Notes: generated by a model not told the origin, from the sequence alone. Counted from the first letter of the stretch, positions 8,357 through 17,321 are shown. The stretch: 64,000 nt of DNA from Curtobacterium sp. MCBA15_008 (GCF_001865065.1 NZ_MJGN01000075.1:62001-126000); one strand, 5' to 3'. A program made the numbers and translations.

Positions 8357-8851
8357 ATGCCGCAGGAGGACGAGGTCGATCGCATCGTCGCTGCGTGGGG
8401 ACGTGAGCGTGCCGACCTCGACTTCGGGCCGCTCGAGGTGCTGTCCCGGGTCGACCGGCTCGCCCGACACCTGGACCGCGCGCGTCGCGCCGCGTTCGAC
8501 GAGAGCGACGTCGAGCCGTGGGAGTTCGACGTCCTGTCGGCGCTCCGGCGGGCGGGCGACCCGTACGAGCTCAGTCCGAAGACCCTCCTGCAGCAGACCC
8601 TGGTGTCGAGCGGCACGATGACGAACCGGGTGGACCGCCTGACGGCCCGGGGCCTGGTGGCCCGTCGCACCGACCCGAAGGACGGCCGGGGCATCCTCGT
8701 CTCGCTCACGAGCGAGGGGCGCAGGGCGGTCGATGCCGCGATCGCGGACCTACTCGCCGCGGAGCGGGACATCCTCGCCGGCGTCTCGGACACCGAGCAG
8801 GACCAGCTGTCCGGCCTCCTGCGCCGACTCATCCTCGGCCTGGGCGACTGA
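8357..8851 (+). CDS. MarR-family transcriptional regulator
   Basis: A 164-residue winged-helix protein. The DNA-binding core reads LSPKTLLQQTLVSSGTMTNRVDRLTARGLV, followed by the wing RRTDPKDGRGILVSLTSEG, both diagnostic of MarR regulators. These act as dimers on palindromic operators and usually release DNA on binding small phenolic or oxidised ligands. The longer in-frame extension back to 8120 covers the tRNA region and is not credible; ATG 8357 gives a normal MarR length. The next gene encodes a penicillin-binding enzyme, but no regulatory link is visible. Confidence 0.85.
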   Translation: MPQEDEVDRIVAAWGRERADLDFGPLEVLSRVDRLARHLDRARRAAFDESDVEPWEFDVLSALRRAGDPYELSPKTLLQQTLVSSGTMTNRVDRLTARGLVARRTDPKDGRGILVSLTSEGRRAVDAAIADLLAAERDILAGVSDTEQDQLSGLLRRLILGLGD

Positions 8852-8975
8852 CCGCACCGCGTTCGGCTCCCGACGCGACTGACCGCCCGCCTTCACCCGG
8901 CAGGACGAACGGGGCACCCTCCCTTCGGTCCAGCGGCCGATGCCGACGAGCGGTGTCCGCCGCGACGATGAACGG

Positions 8976-10289
8976 GTGAACAGAGCCCGCGCCATCCTCC
9001 GCCGCTACCCGCACACCATCGCGCTCGCGACGGTGCTCGCACTGGTCGTCGGCGGCATCGCGGTGGCCACCGCGGCGATCGGGAGCTCGCACGACCGGGC
9101 GACCGCCGCGGACGCGCGCTGCACGGCGGAGTCGCTCGCCGGACGATGGGACACCGGCCAGCTGTTCCTCGACGCCCGTTCGGTGCGCACCGGCAAGTCC
9201 GTCCTGACCGTGCGCGGGGACGAGCCCACGCAGACCGGCAGCACGATGAAGCTCCTCACGGCTTCCGCGGCGTTGAGCGCGCTCGGCCCGGACCGCCGCT
9301 TCACGACCCGGGTGGTGGCTGGCTCGACCCCGGGGAGCGTCGTGCTCGTCGGCGGTGGCGACCCCACGCTGAGCCGGCTGCCGAGCGGGCAGGACGGCGT
9401 CTACCCGGGTGCTCCCCACCTGGACGACCTCGCACGCCAGGTCCGCGCGGCGCACCCCGGTCCGATCGACGTCGTGCAGGTGGACACCGGGTTGTTCGAC
9501 GGTCCGGCGTGGCACCCGACCTGGACGCAGAGCGCGCGGACGAGCGGGAGCGTCTCGAACATCACCGCCCTGATGGTGGACGGCGATCGGGACGACCCCA
9601 CTGACGCGTACTCGCTCCGAGGCACGGCCGCGGTCGCTCGGGCGGCGTCGGCGTTCGCCGCCCTGCTCGGTCCGGACGTGCGGGTCGACACGACCTCGGT
9701 CGGGGTGCCGTCGGGTGCGACCGCGCTCGGCTCCGTCCGCTCGGCGACGGTGGCGGACCTGGTCGGGACGCTGCTCACGCACTCGGACGACACCCTCGCC
9801 GAGGTGCTCGCCCGGCACGTCGCCGTCGCGGAGGGCACCGGCCGGTCGTTCGACGCGATCCAAGCCGGCACGACGAAGGCCCTCCGACACGTCGACGTGC
9901 CCACCACCGGCCTCCGGCTGGTCGACGGGTCCGGGCTCAGCCCGGACAACCGCGTGTCGGCGTCGGCCCTGACGAAGCTGATGCGGACGGTCGCCGAGCA
10001 CCGCCACGGACTCGCTCCGGTCGACGCGGGGCTGGCCGTGGCCGGGAAGACCGGCACCCTCGCCGAGCACGGGCGCTTCACCGGTGCGGCCGCGGACGCC
10101 CGCGGTCACGTCCGTGGGAAGACCGGGACGCTCGACGACATGTTCGGCTTGACCGGCGTCACGGACGAGGTCGGCGGCGACCGGATCGCGTTCACCGTCT
10201 TCGCCGAGGGCACCGCCGACCCGACAGCTCGGAAGGACATCGACACCCTCGCGGCCGCCCTGTGGCGCTGCGGCGGCAACGCGGGCTGA
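8976..10289 (+). CDS. dacB: D-alanyl-D-alanine carboxypeptidase/endopeptidase (PBP4, S13)
   Basis: About 437 residues with an N-terminal membrane anchor or signal (residues 13-35), then a serine DD-peptidase fold of the S13 family. The active-site triad is visible: STMK (Ser89/Lys92), SVSN in the middle and KTG near residue 362 (AVAGKTGTLAEHG). It trims D-Ala or cross-bridges of peptidoglycan outside the membrane. GTG 8976 was taken as start because it places the hydrophobic segment close to the N-terminus; an in-frame ATG at 8940 is possible. The insertion domain typical of S13 enzymes is present between the first two motifs. Confidence 0.88.
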   Translation: MNRARAILRRYPHTIALATVLALVVGGIAVATAAIGSSHDRATAADARCTAESLAGRWDTGQLFLDARSVRTGKSVLTVRGDEPTQTGSTMKLLTASAALSALGPDRRFTTRVVAGSTPGSVVLVGGGDPTLSRLPSGQDGVYPGAPHLDDLARQVRAAHPGPIDVVQVDTGLFDGPAWHPTWTQSARTSGSVSNITALMVDGDRDDPTDAYSLRGTAAVARAASAFAALLGPDVRVDTTSVGVPSGATALGSVRSATVADLVGTLLTHSDDTLAEVLARHVAVAEGTGRSFDAIQAGTTKALRHVDVPTTGLRLVDGSGLSPDNRVSASALTKLMRTVAEHRHGLAPVDAGLAVAGKTGTLAEHGRFTGAAADARGHVRGKTGTLDDMFGLTGVTDEVGGDRIAFTVFAEGTADPTARKDIDTLAAALWRCGGNAG

Positions 10290-10320
10290 CCGGCACGGTG
10301 CGGGGAGCCCGCGACGGCGG

Positions 10321-10326
10321 TACGCT
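10321..10326 (+). promoter_or_regulatory. -10 box (TACGCT), leaderless start at 10334
   Basis: TACGCT ends 7 bases before the ATG of the VOC gene. Confidence 0.5.
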
Positions 10327-10333
10327 CCGGCGC

Positions 10334-10813
10334 ATGCACGCGATCACCCTGGCCGTCGCCGACGTCGCACGATCGGCAGACTTCTACCGTGCCCTGCTCG
10401 GCATCGACGGCAGCGGGGTGATCGGCACCGAGTACCCCGCCACCGAGACCGAGGCCGGCGGCACCACCGCGATGTTCACCCTCGACGACGGCTTGATCGT
10501 GAGCGTCTACGGCCGGGACGACATGGCCAAGGACGGCGGCGTCCGCCTGGCGAACGAGCCGAGCAGCACGATCGGGCACTTCGTGGACTCCCGCGAGGCT
10601 GCAGACGCGTTCCTCGACCGGGCACGAGCAGCGGGTGCGACGATGCTCGCGGCGCCGTACACGCGACCGTGGGGCATGTACTCCGGCTTCTTCCAAGACC
10701 CGGACGGCCACCTGTGGGAGGTCGTCGCGAACCCCGGCGGCGGCGACCCCGCGGACGCGGCTCCGTCGGACAGCGGCACGCAGGACGACGTCGACCCCGA
10801 GTCCGTCGAGTAG
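10334..10813 (+). CDS. VOC-superfamily (glyoxalase/bleomycin-resistance-like) protein
   Basis: A 159-residue protein with paired beta-alpha-beta-beta-beta modules typical of the vicinal oxygen chelate fold: ITLAVADVARSADFYRALLG at the start and GMYSGFFQDPDGHLWEVVANP near residue 120. The latter carries the His and Glu that often bind metal. Members act as glyoxalases, dioxygenases or drug-binding proteins; which one applies here cannot be told. The tail after residue 135 is acidic and disordered. The ATG follows a TACGCT box at leaderless spacing. Confidence 0.8.
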   Translation: MHAITLAVADVARSADFYRALLGIDGSGVIGTEYPATETEAGGTTAMFTLDDGLIVSVYGRDDMAKDGGVRLANEPSSTIGHFVDSREAADAFLDRARAAGATMLAAPYTRPWGMYSGFFQDPDGHLWEVVANPGGGDPADAAPSDSGTQDDVDPESVE

Positions 10814-10859
10814 CACCGACGGCACGAACGGGGGATGCTCAGCTGCGTTGACCGTGCCC

Positions 10860-10865
10860 TATGGT
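10860..10865 (+). promoter_or_regulatory. -10 box (TATGGT), leaderless start at 10872
   Basis: TATGGT ends 6 bases before the GTG at 10872, which decides the start of that gene over upstream GTG 10854 and TTG 10848. Confidence 0.5.
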
Positions 10866-10871
10866 GGCGAC

Positions 10872-11435
10872 GTGGACCACGGGCGGGCAATCCTCGGAGC
10901 GAGCACGGTCGGGGCGGTCGTGCTGGCGGTCGGTCTCGGGGTGGCGATCACACCGGGCGGCGCGCTGTCGACGGAGGCCCTCGGTGGTGGCGTCTGCGGG
11001 ACGTACCCGGACGACGCGACCGCCGCTTCGGCGTGGTTCCTCACGTCGTTCCGCAACGACACCGGACGGGGCGTGCGGGTGCGCGACGTCCGAGCCGTGG
11101 ACGTGCATCGCGTCACGCTCTCCCACCTCGCCATCGCCACGAGTCCGCGTGCCGACAGCCCTGGACTCATCGTCACCACCAAGCCAGATCTGCCACGCCA
11201 GTACGGCCCCACGGTTCCGGTCGACTCGGGATTCGTCGTGCCGGCCCACGGGGAACTCGACGTCGTCGGCCGCATCGTCCTGCGTGACGGCGCTGACGCG
11301 GGGCGTGTCCACGGCTTGGTCGCGACCACGGTCGGACCGCTCGGGACGATCCGGACCGTGACCGACCCGGAGTCCTTCGGCGTCGGTATCGGCGAGGGCC
11401 ACGACGAGTCCGACATCGGCTGCACCGGCGCCTGA
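10872..11435 (+). CDS. Secreted or membrane-anchored protein of unknown function
   Basis: A 187-residue protein with an N-terminal hydrophobic segment (ASTVGAVVLAVGLGVAI) that could be an anchor or uncleaved signal, followed by a beta-rich exported domain with two cysteines (GGGVCGTYP near residue 45 and DIGCTGA at the C-terminus) that might form a disulfide. I do not recognise the family. It stands alone on the plus strand, converging with the ABC-F gene. The GTG start is favoured by its leaderless -10 box and the position of the hydrophobic segment. Confidence 0.65.
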   Translation: MDHGRAILGASTVGAVVLAVGLGVAITPGGALSTEALGGGVCGTYPDDATAASAWFLTSFRNDTGRGVRVRDVRAVDVHRVTLSHLAIATSPRADSPGLIVTTKPDLPRQYGPTVPVDSGFVVPAHGELDVVGRIVLRDGADAGRVHGLVATTVGPLGTIRTVTDPESFGVGIGEGHDESDIGCTGA

Positions 11436-11449
11436 GCCGGCAGGTCCCG

Positions 11450-13321
11450 CTACACCCCGAGCAACTCCGCGACCTCGAGCCAGCGCTCCTCGAGCTGCTC
11501 GATCTCGGCCTCGTGCGCCGCGAGCTCCGCCTGCAACGCCCCGAGCCCGGCGTAGTCCGACTGGTCGTGCGTGGCGAAGGCGTCGAGCAGCTTCTTCCGG
11601 TCGGCACCGACCTTCGCGATCTTCCGGTCGAGCGCCGACATCTCCTTCTCGGCCGTCCGGCGCTCGGCACCCGACAAGCCGGAGGCCGCCGCGGCCGATG
11701 CGCCGGAACCAGCCGACGCACTGGAACCGGCCGTGGCACCGGCCGAACCGGTCCCGCCTGCCGTGTCGGGCCTCCCGGCAGACGCGGCGGCAGCCGCTGA
11801 CGCGGTCCCGCCACCGGTGCCGGCCGCCCGGAGCCGCATGTACTCGTCGACGCCGCCCGGCAGGTGCCGGAGGTGCCCGCCGAGCACCGCGTACTGCTGG
11901 TCGGTCACGCGCTCGAGCAGGTACCGGTCGTGGGAGACGACGAGCAGGGTGCCGGGCCAGGTGTCGAGGAGGTCCTCCATCGCGGCGAGCATGTCGGTGT
12001 CGAGGTCGTTGGTGGGCTCGTCGAGGATGAGCACGTTCGGCTCGTCGAGCAGGATGAGCATGAGCTGGAGCCGGCGCTTCTGCCCACCGCTGAGATCGCG
12101 AACGGGCGTCGAGAGCTGCTCCGACGTGAAGCCGAGCCGCTCGAGCAGCTGCGACGGCGTCATCTCCTTGCCGTCCGCCACGTAGCTGGTCTTCTTGCGC
12201 GCGACGACCTCGCGGACGCGGTCGTCCGCGAACTGCGCCAGGTCGGCGAGCTGCTGGTCGAGCACCGCGACCTGCACGGTCTTGCCGGTCTTCACCCGGC
12301 CGCTCGTCGGCTGCAGCCGACCCGACACCAGGTTGAGGAGCGTCGACTTGCCCGCGCCGTTCGGGCCGAGGATGCCGGTCCGCTCCCCCGGTGCGATCCG
12401 CCACTCGATGCGGTCGAGGATCTCGGTGTCGTCGAAGGAGACGCTGACGTCGAGCAGGTCGACGACGTCCTTGCCGAGGCGCGCCGTCGCCGTCTTCGCG
12501 AGCGCGACCGTGTCGCGGATCGGCGGCACGTCGTCGATGAGCGCGTTGGCCGCGTCGATGCGGAACTTCGGCTTGCTCGTGCGGGCCGGGGCGCCGCGGC
12601 GGAGCCACGCGAGCTCCTTGCGGGCCAGGTTCTGCCGGCGCTGCTCGCTCGCCGCGGCCTGCCGGTCGCGCTCGACGCGCTGCAGGATGTAGGCGGCGTA
12701 CCCGCCCTCGAACGGGTCGACGATGCCGTCGTGGACCTCCCACGTGTCGGTCGACACCGCGTCGAGGAACCATCGGTCGTGCGTCACGACCACCATGCCG
12801 CCCTGGTTCGACGACCAGCGGCGGTTGATGTGCTCCGCGAGCCACTGGATGCCCTCGACGTCGAGATGGTTCGTGGGCTCGTCGAGGAACAGGACGTCCC
12901 AGTCGCCGACCAGCAGCCGCGCCAGCGCGACGCGGCGACGCTGCCCGCCGGACAGCTCGTCCACGCTGACGTCCCACGGGATGTCCGACACGAGTCCGCC
13001 GATGATGTCGCGGATCTTCGGGTCACCCGCCCACTCGTGCTCCTCGCGGTCGCCGACGACGACACTGCCGACGAGCTCGCCCGCGGGCAGGATGTCGCGC
13101 TGGTCGAGGTACCCGACCGTCAGACCGCGGCGGTGCGTGACCCGCCCGCCGTCCGGCTCGAGTCGCTGGGACAGCAGGGCGAGGAGCGTCGACTTGCCGT
13201 CGCCGTTCCGACCGACGACACCGATGCGGTCACCCTCGTCGATGCCGAGGGTGACGCTGTCGAAGACGACCTTGGTGGGGAACTCGAGATGCAGGTTCTC
13301 GGCGCCGAGGAGATGTGCCAC
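11450..13321 (-). CDS. ABC-F ATPase, Uup-like
   Basis: A 623-residue soluble protein with two ABC cassettes. Cassette 1 has GRNGDGKST (about 37-45), LSGGQRRRVALARLL and FLDEPTNHLD; cassette 2 has GPNGAGKST, LSGGQKRRL and ILDEPTNDLD. A low-complexity Ala/Gly/Ser linker follows, then a C-terminal coiled coil (AEKEMSALDRKIAKVGADRK and onward) as in Uup. ABC-F proteins bind ribosomes or branched DNA rather than transport; Uup members influence translation and transposon excision. The GTG start is preceded by a TACCCT box 6 bases away. No resistance-type inter-cassette extension is obvious. Confidence 0.9.
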   Translation of the reverse strand: MAHLLGAENLHLEFPTKVVFDSVTLGIDEGDRIGVVGRNGDGKSTLLALLSQRLEPDGGRVTHRRGLTVGYLDQRDILPAGELVGSVVVGDREEHEWAGDPKIRDIIGGLVSDIPWDVSVDELSGGQRRRVALARLLVGDWDVLFLDEPTNHLDVEGIQWLAEHINRRWSSNQGGMVVVTHDRWFLDAVSTDTWEVHDGIVDPFEGGYAAYILQRVERDRQAAASEQRRQNLARKELAWLRRGAPARTSKPKFRIDAANALIDDVPPIRDTVALAKTATARLGKDVVDLLDVSVSFDDTEILDRIEWRIAPGERTGILGPNGAGKSTLLNLVSGRLQPTSGRVKTGKTVQVAVLDQQLADLAQFADDRVREVVARKKTSYVADGKEMTPSQLLERLGFTSEQLSTPVRDLSGGQKRRLQLMLILLDEPNVLILDEPTNDLDTDMLAAMEDLLDTWPGTLLVVSHDRYLLERVTDQQYAVLGGHLRHLPGGVDEYMRLRAAGTGGGTASAAAAASAGRPDTAGGTGSAGATAGSSASAGSGASAAAASGLSGAERRTAEKEMSALDRKIAKVGADRKKLLDAFATHDQSDYAGLGALQAELAAHEAEIEQLEERWLEVAELLGV

Positions 13322-13327
13322 CCGTCA

Positions 13328-13333
13328 AGGGTA
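13328..13333 (-). promoter_or_regulatory. -10 box (TACCCT) of the ABC-F gene
   Basis: On the minus strand TACCCT ends 6 bases before the GTG at 13321, a leaderless arrangement. Confidence 0.5.
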
Positions 13334-13470
13334 GGCGGCTGGGCGGGCGGGTGGGTGCGGTGGCGCTCTGGTGGGCTTCGAGCCACGTTTCCGACATCGA
13401 ACCGACGCTGGCGGGTGGCGCGACGTCAGACGCGTGGTTCGTCACGCGGACAGGGTGCCGGGCAGGCGGC

Positions 13471-13481
13471 CTGGAGGCGCG
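13471..13481. repeat. CTGGAGGCGCG half element
   Basis: Exact copy of the dispersed 11-mer, abutting the 3' end of the membrane-protein gene, without a partner arm. Confidence 0.5.
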
Positions 13482-13483
13482 GC

Positions 13484-13882
13484 TCAGCTCCCCGGGGTCG
13501 GCTCGCCCTCGCCGGCGGCCTCCTTGGCACGGCGCAGTCGCGCCTGGGCCTCCCAGTACTCGATCTCGCGCTCGAGCTCGGCGAGCTCCTGCTCGGTCAC
13601 GGTGACGCGGTTGTCACCGTGGGCGGCACGGGCGTGCCCGAGGCTCGCGTACTGGTCCTCGTGGCGCCGCGGCTCGAGGTAGCGGCCGTGGTTCCGGTCA
13701 CCGGGGGCCCAGTCGTGCCCGACGGCGAACCACACGATGCTGCCGACGACGGGCACCAGGATCACCAGGAACACCCACGCGACCTTCGGGAGGCCGCGCA
13801 CTTGGTCGGCGCCCTTGGTGAGGATGTCGATCAGGGCGAAGACCAACAGGACGATCGAGGCCCCGTACAGCAGCACGCTCAT
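13484..13882 (-). CDS. PLDc_N-domain membrane protein
   Basis: A 132-residue protein with two N-terminal membrane segments (residues 3-22 and about 34-54) around KGADQVRGLPKVAWVFLVILVPVVG, the pattern of the phospholipase D N-terminal (PLDc_N) domain found alone in many actinobacterial membrane proteins. The cytoplasmic tail is charged and helical (TEQELAELEREIEYWEAQARLRRAKE, given here in part: ELAELEREIEYW). No catalytic HKD motif is present. Function is unknown. A TAGACT box 8 bases before the ATG indicates its own leaderless promoter. Confidence 0.75.
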   Translation of the reverse strand: MSVLLYGASIVLLVFALIDILTKGADQVRGLPKVAWVFLVILVPVVGSIVWFAVGHDWAPGDRNHGRYLEPRRHEDQYASLGHARAAHGDNRVTVTEQELAELEREIEYWEAQARLRRAKEAAGEGEPTPGS

Positions 13883-13890
13883 GAGCAGCG

Positions 13891-13896
13891 AGTCTA
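13891..13896 (-). promoter_or_regulatory. -10 box (TAGACT), leaderless start at 13882
   Basis: On the minus strand TAGACT ends 8 bases before the ATG at 13882. Confidence 0.5.
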
Positions 13897-13970
13897 TGGA
13901 TCGGCTCCGAGCCGCCGCTACGCCCCGAACGCGTGCCGCGGTTGCGATCCGGCAACGGTCTCCTGCGGGG

Positions 13971-14552
13971 TCACACAGGTGCTCGATCGAGGTACCGCCG
14001 GGCGAGCGCGACGTCGCGGAGCGCGACGACCACCGGCACGGCCCAGAGCGTCGCGACGACCGCGTAGAGGGGCCAGAAGGTCACGCCGGACACGGCGATC
14101 CCGGTGAAGACCAGCAGCTGCCCTGCCGCGGCCGGGATCGTCAGGCCGCCGGCCGTCTGCATCGCGGACGCGCGGACGACGTCGACGCGGTCCGCCGGGG
14201 CCTGGACGCGCCCGCGGATCACCCGTTGGACCGCGGACCGTTCTCGCGGTGTCAGGTGCTTCGTCACCGGGGTCAGCTCCGGGTGCCGCGACCGTGCACG
14301 AACGGTGCGGACGACGTCCACGAACACGAGCACGACCCCGACGCTCGTGCCGACGATCGCGGACACCCAACGGCCGGTGGAGTCGGGTGCGGAGGCGAGC
14401 GCCGTCCCCACGAGTGCGACCACGGCGACCGCCAGCACGACGGCGACCACCGGGAGCGAGGGGCGACGCGGAGCAGGGTGCCTGAGCACCAGGCGTGCCT
14501 GGTGCTCAGCGAGCGTCCATCGCCACTCGGCCTGCGGTGCGGTGTCGGTCAT
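13971..14552 (-). CDS. Membrane protein of unknown function
   Basis: About 193 residues with four hydrophobic segments in two pairs (near 35-55, 60-82, 140-160 and 162-182) separated by a charged cytoplasmic loop (TPRERSAVQRVIRGRVQAPA). I do not recognise the family. It follows moaE on the same strand at a short distance and could be the last gene of the molybdenum-cofactor operon, though nothing ties its function to that pathway. An in-frame GTG at 14570 is an alternative start. Confidence 0.65.
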   Translation of the reverse strand: MTDTAPQAEWRWTLAEHQARLVLRHPAPRRPSLPVVAVVLAVAVVALVGTALASAPDSTGRWVSAIVGTSVGVVLVFVDVVRTVRARSRHPELTPVTKHLTPRERSAVQRVIRGRVQAPADRVDVVRASAMQTAGGLTIPAAAGQLLVFTGIAVSGVTFWPLYAVVATLWAVPVVVALRDVALARRYLDRAPV

Positions 14553-14586
14553 CGGGTCCGACTCAACCACGTCGAGTGAGGATCCG

Positions 14587-15030
14587 TCAGAGGGCCGCGA
14601 CCCACTCGTCGGTGCCGTCGGCGAAGCGCTGGTGCTTCCAGATCGGCACGCGCTCCTTCACCAGGTCGACCAGGGCACCGCACGCCGCGAAGGCCTCGGC
14701 CCGGTGCGGCGACGACACGGCTGCGGCGAGCGCGACGTCCCCGATGCCGAGCGCCCCGACCCGGTGCAGCACGGCGATGCGGACCTCGGGGTGCGCCTCC
14801 GCGATGTCACGGGCGACCGCGGCGATGACCTCACCGGCGCTCGGGTGCCGCTCGTAGTCGAGCGCGTTCACGCCCTTGCCGCCGTCGTGGTCGCGGACGA
14901 CACCGGCGAAGGTCACCACGGCGCCGTCCTGGTCGGTGGCGACGACGGCCGAGACCTCGTCGACGGTGATCGAGCGGTCGACGACGTCGGCGAGCACGAC
15001 ACGGTCGCTGGCGGGGGCCGCCCCGGTCAC
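14587..15030 (-). CDS. moaE: Molybdopterin synthase catalytic subunit MoaE
   Basis: A 147-residue MoaE. AVVTFAGVVRDHDGGK and LDYERHP mark the N-terminal half, and the active-site lysine motif appears in KERVPIWKHQRFADG near residue 130. MoaE with MoaD sulfurates cyclic pyranopterin monophosphate to molybdopterin. No moaD is in this window. The GTG start overlaps the stop of the preceding mogA/moaB-like gene (GTGA), so it is the distal member of the coupled moeA-moaC-mogA-moaE run. Confidence 0.93.
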   Translation of the reverse strand: MTGAAPASDRVVLADVVDRSITVDEVSAVVATDQDGAVVTFAGVVRDHDGGKGVNALDYERHPSAGEVIAAVARDIAEAHPEVRIAVLHRVGALGIGDVALAAAVSSPHRAEAFAACGALVDLVKERVPIWKHQRFADGTDEWVAAL

Positions 15031-15539
15031 GACGCGCTCCGGGGCGCGTGGCCCTCGCCGTGCACCTGGGCGAGCACGTGGTCGAGCAGGCCGTCGAGCA
15101 CGTCCAGCCCGTCGGCGACGCCGCCGCGCGACCCCGGCAGGGTGACGAGCAGCGCCCCGCCACCCGTGATCCCCGCGACGCCCCGGCTCAGGAGCGCCGT
15201 CGGTCCGGCCCCCGCGAGCCCGCGACGGCGGATCTCCTCGGTGATGCCGGGCAGGTCGAGGTCGATGAGCGGCGCCACGGCCTCGGGAGTGCGATCGGTG
15301 GGGGTGACCCCGGTGCCGCCGGTGGTGATGACGACACGTGCGTCGCCGAGGAGTTCGGCCGAGACCGTCTCGGCGATGGGTCCGCCGTCGGGCACGACGA
15401 CCGGGTCGCCCACGGTGAAACCACGGTCGCGCAGCCAGGCGGCGATGACGGGTCCGGTGCGGTCGAGGGCGGGATCGGTGGACGCCTGGGTGGACACCAC
15501 GACGACCCCCGCTCGGCCCCTGGTCGGTTGCGAGGTCAT
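15027..15539 (-). CDS. MogA/MoaB-family molybdopterin adenylyltransferase
   Basis: A 170-residue MogA/MoaB fold protein. VVITTGGTGVTPTDRTPEA is the family signature (TTGGTG for molybdopterin binding, then the Asp/Thr and E positions). It adenylates molybdopterin before metal insertion by MoeA. Sequence alone does not separate MogA from MoaB usage. Start and stop both overlap neighbours (ATGA with moaC, GTGA with moaE). Confidence 0.9.
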   Translation of the reverse strand: MTSQPTRGRAGVVVVSTQASTDPALDRTGPVIAAWLRDRGFTVGDPVVVPDGGPIAETVSAELLGDARVVITTGGTGVTPTDRTPEAVAPLIDLDLPGITEEIRRRGLAGAGPTALLSRGVAGITGGGALLVTLPGSRGGVADGLDVLDGLLDHVLAQVHGEGHAPRSAS

Positions 15540-16012
15540 CGGTTGCTCCAGTCCCCGGAGCGTCCGCCGTGCTTCTCGAGCACCCGGACGTCCGTGATCG
15601 ATGCCGTGCGGTCGACGGCCTTCACCATGTCGTAGACGGTCAGTGCGGCGACGCTCGCGCCGGTGAGCGCTTCCATCTCGACGCCGGTCCGCGAGGTCGT
15701 GCGCACGGACACCTCGACGACGACCCGGTCGCCCGCGCCCGTGATGTCGACCTCGACGCCGGCGATCGGCAGCGGGTGGCAGAGCGGGATGAGGTCGGAG
15801 GTCTTCTTGACGGCCATGATCGCGGCGATGCGGGCGGTACCGATCACCTCGCCCTTGGGCAGCGAGCCGTCGAGGATGCGCGCGACGACGTCCGGCCGGG
15901 TGACGAGGGTCGCCGTGGCGGTGGCCGAGCGGGCGGTGACGTCCTTCTCGGAGACGTCCACCATGTGGGCGCTGCCGTCGGCCCGGACGTGGGAGAGCTG
16001 CGGTTCGGTCAT
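15536..16012 (-). CDS. moaC: Cyclic pyranopterin monophosphate synthase MoaC
   Basis: A 158-residue MoaC. MVDVSEKDVTARSATA, the active-site segment SDLIPLCHPLPIAG and GVEMEALTGASVAALTVYDM match the whole family length. The enzyme converts the MoaA product into cyclic pyranopterin monophosphate; no moaA is visible here, so that gene must be elsewhere. ATG 16012 overlaps the moeA stop (ATGA) and excludes the much longer in-frame extension. Confidence 0.95.
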   Translation of the reverse strand: MTEPQLSHVRADGSAHMVDVSEKDVTARSATATATLVTRPDVVARILDGSLPKGEVIGTARIAAIMAVKKTSDLIPLCHPLPIAGVEVDITGAGDRVVVEVSVRTTSRTGVEMEALTGASVAALTVYDMVKAVDRTASITDVRVLEKHGGRSGDWSNR

Positions 16013-17262
16013 CGGATGATCCAGACGGTCAACGGGTCTCCGGGTTCGACGGTGACGGTGCCGACCGGCACGTGCACGAGGTGCGTGGCGGCGGCGTAGT
16101 GGGCGAGGAGGTGGGAGCTCGGACCGCCGACGAAGTGCACGCGGCCGTCCTGCACCCGGCCGCGACGGACCTGGTGCTTGCCGGCGGGCGAGGTCGCGGC
16201 GTCGGCGGATGGCAGCACCTGGACGGTGCGGTCGTCCGTGACCCCGGCGTCGGCCGCGAGGACCGGACGGAGGAACACCTCGAACGAGACGAGGGCGGAG
16301 ACCGGGTTGCCGGGGAACGAGACCACGGGCACGGGGCGTCCGGCGACCGTCACGGTGCCGAACGCCTGCGGCCCGCCGGGCTGCATCGCGACCGGGGTCA
16401 CGGCGAGCCCACGGGGCTCGAGGGCCTGGCGGACGACCTCGTACGCCCCGGCGCTGATGCCGCCCGTGGTGAGCACGAGGTCGGCCCAGTCCCCGACCGC
16501 GTCGTCGAGGGCTTCGAGGAACGCACATTCGTCGTCGGGCACCCGGACGGCCCGGGCTTCGACGCCGACCTCGGCGAGCGCCGCCCGCAGTGCGATGCCG
16601 TTCGCGTCGCCGATCATCGCGGAAGCGCCGTCGGGGCCCGCACCTGCACCGTCTGCCCGCAGCTCCGACCCGGTCGACACCACCAGGACCCGCAGGCGTC
16701 GGACGACCTCGACGGCGGCGACCCCCGCCGATGCGAGCGCGCCGAGGAGCGCCGGCGTCACCGGGGACCCCGCTGCCGCGAGCTCGGCGCCCTGCGGCAG
16801 ATCGGTCCCGGTGCCACGGACGAAGGTGCCCGCCACGAGGTCGTCCGGAACGGGCACGTCGGTGAGCTCCAGCGCCGCGGGGAAGGAGCCCGGCACGGTT
16901 CGCTCCACCGGGAACACCGCGTCGGCCCCGACCGGGATCCGTGCGCCGGTCATGATCGGCGCTGCCGTGTCGATGTCGAGCGGCGGCGGGACCAGCCCGG
17001 CGGGGATCGGCGCGACCACCCGCACGACGCGCCCCGCGTCGGCGGCGCGGACGGCGAAGCCGTCCATCTGGCTGTTGTCGAACGGCGGCAGGGGAACCGG
17101 TGCGACGACGGCCCGTCCGAGCACCCGGTGACCCCGTCCGGCCCCGGCATCGGTCGCGAGGTCATCGATGCCCCGTGCCTCCAGGTCGGACCCGTGTCTG
17201 CCGGACAGGACCGGCGCGACGAGCGCGGCGATCACGTCGCGGTGTTGACCGATCGTTCGCAC
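16009..17262 (-). CDS. moeA: Molybdopterin molybdotransferase MoeA
   Basis: A 417-residue MoeA. PPFDNSQMDGFAVRAAD near residue 55, MTGARIPVGADAV, LVLTTGGISAGAYE and SFPGNPVSALVSFE are all signature elements. It inserts molybdate into adenylated molybdopterin. GTG 17262 was chosen because GGAGG sits five bases upstream; the longer ORF back to 17418 lacks family similarity. It heads the four-gene Moco operon. A TACGCT box at 17323-17328 could drive it, giving a leader of about 50 bases. Confidence 0.93.
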   Translation of the reverse strand: MRTIGQHRDVIAALVAPVLSGRHGSDLEARGIDDLATDAGAGRGHRVLGRAVVAPVPLPPFDNSQMDGFAVRAADAGRVVRVVAPIPAGLVPPPLDIDTAAPIMTGARIPVGADAVFPVERTVPGSFPAALELTDVPVPDDLVAGTFVRGTGTDLPQGAELAAAGSPVTPALLGALASAGVAAVEVVRRLRVLVVSTGSELRADGAGAGPDGASAMIGDANGIALRAALAEVGVEARAVRVPDDECAFLEALDDAVGDWADLVLTTGGISAGAYEVVRQALEPRGLAVTPVAMQPGGPQAFGTVTVAGRPVPVVSFPGNPVSALVSFEVFLRPVLAADAGVTDDRTVQVLPSADAATSPAGKHQVRRGRVQDGRVHFVGGPSSHLLAHYAAATHLVHVPVGTVTVEPGDPLTVWIIR

Positions 17263-17321
17263 GCGGGCCTCCGAACAGGTGGGAAGTGTGCCGCTCCCGG
17301 TTCGTACCGGGGCGGTCTCAG

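Noticed and set aside
10848-10865. TTGACC followed by TATGGT as a -35/-10 pair
   Set aside because: The two hexamers are separated by only six bases, far too close to work together; only the TATGGT box is kept.
17263-17320. Molybdenum-cofactor riboswitch in the moeA leader
   Set aside because: The leader is about 50 bases with only one small hairpin, too short and unlike the known Moco element.
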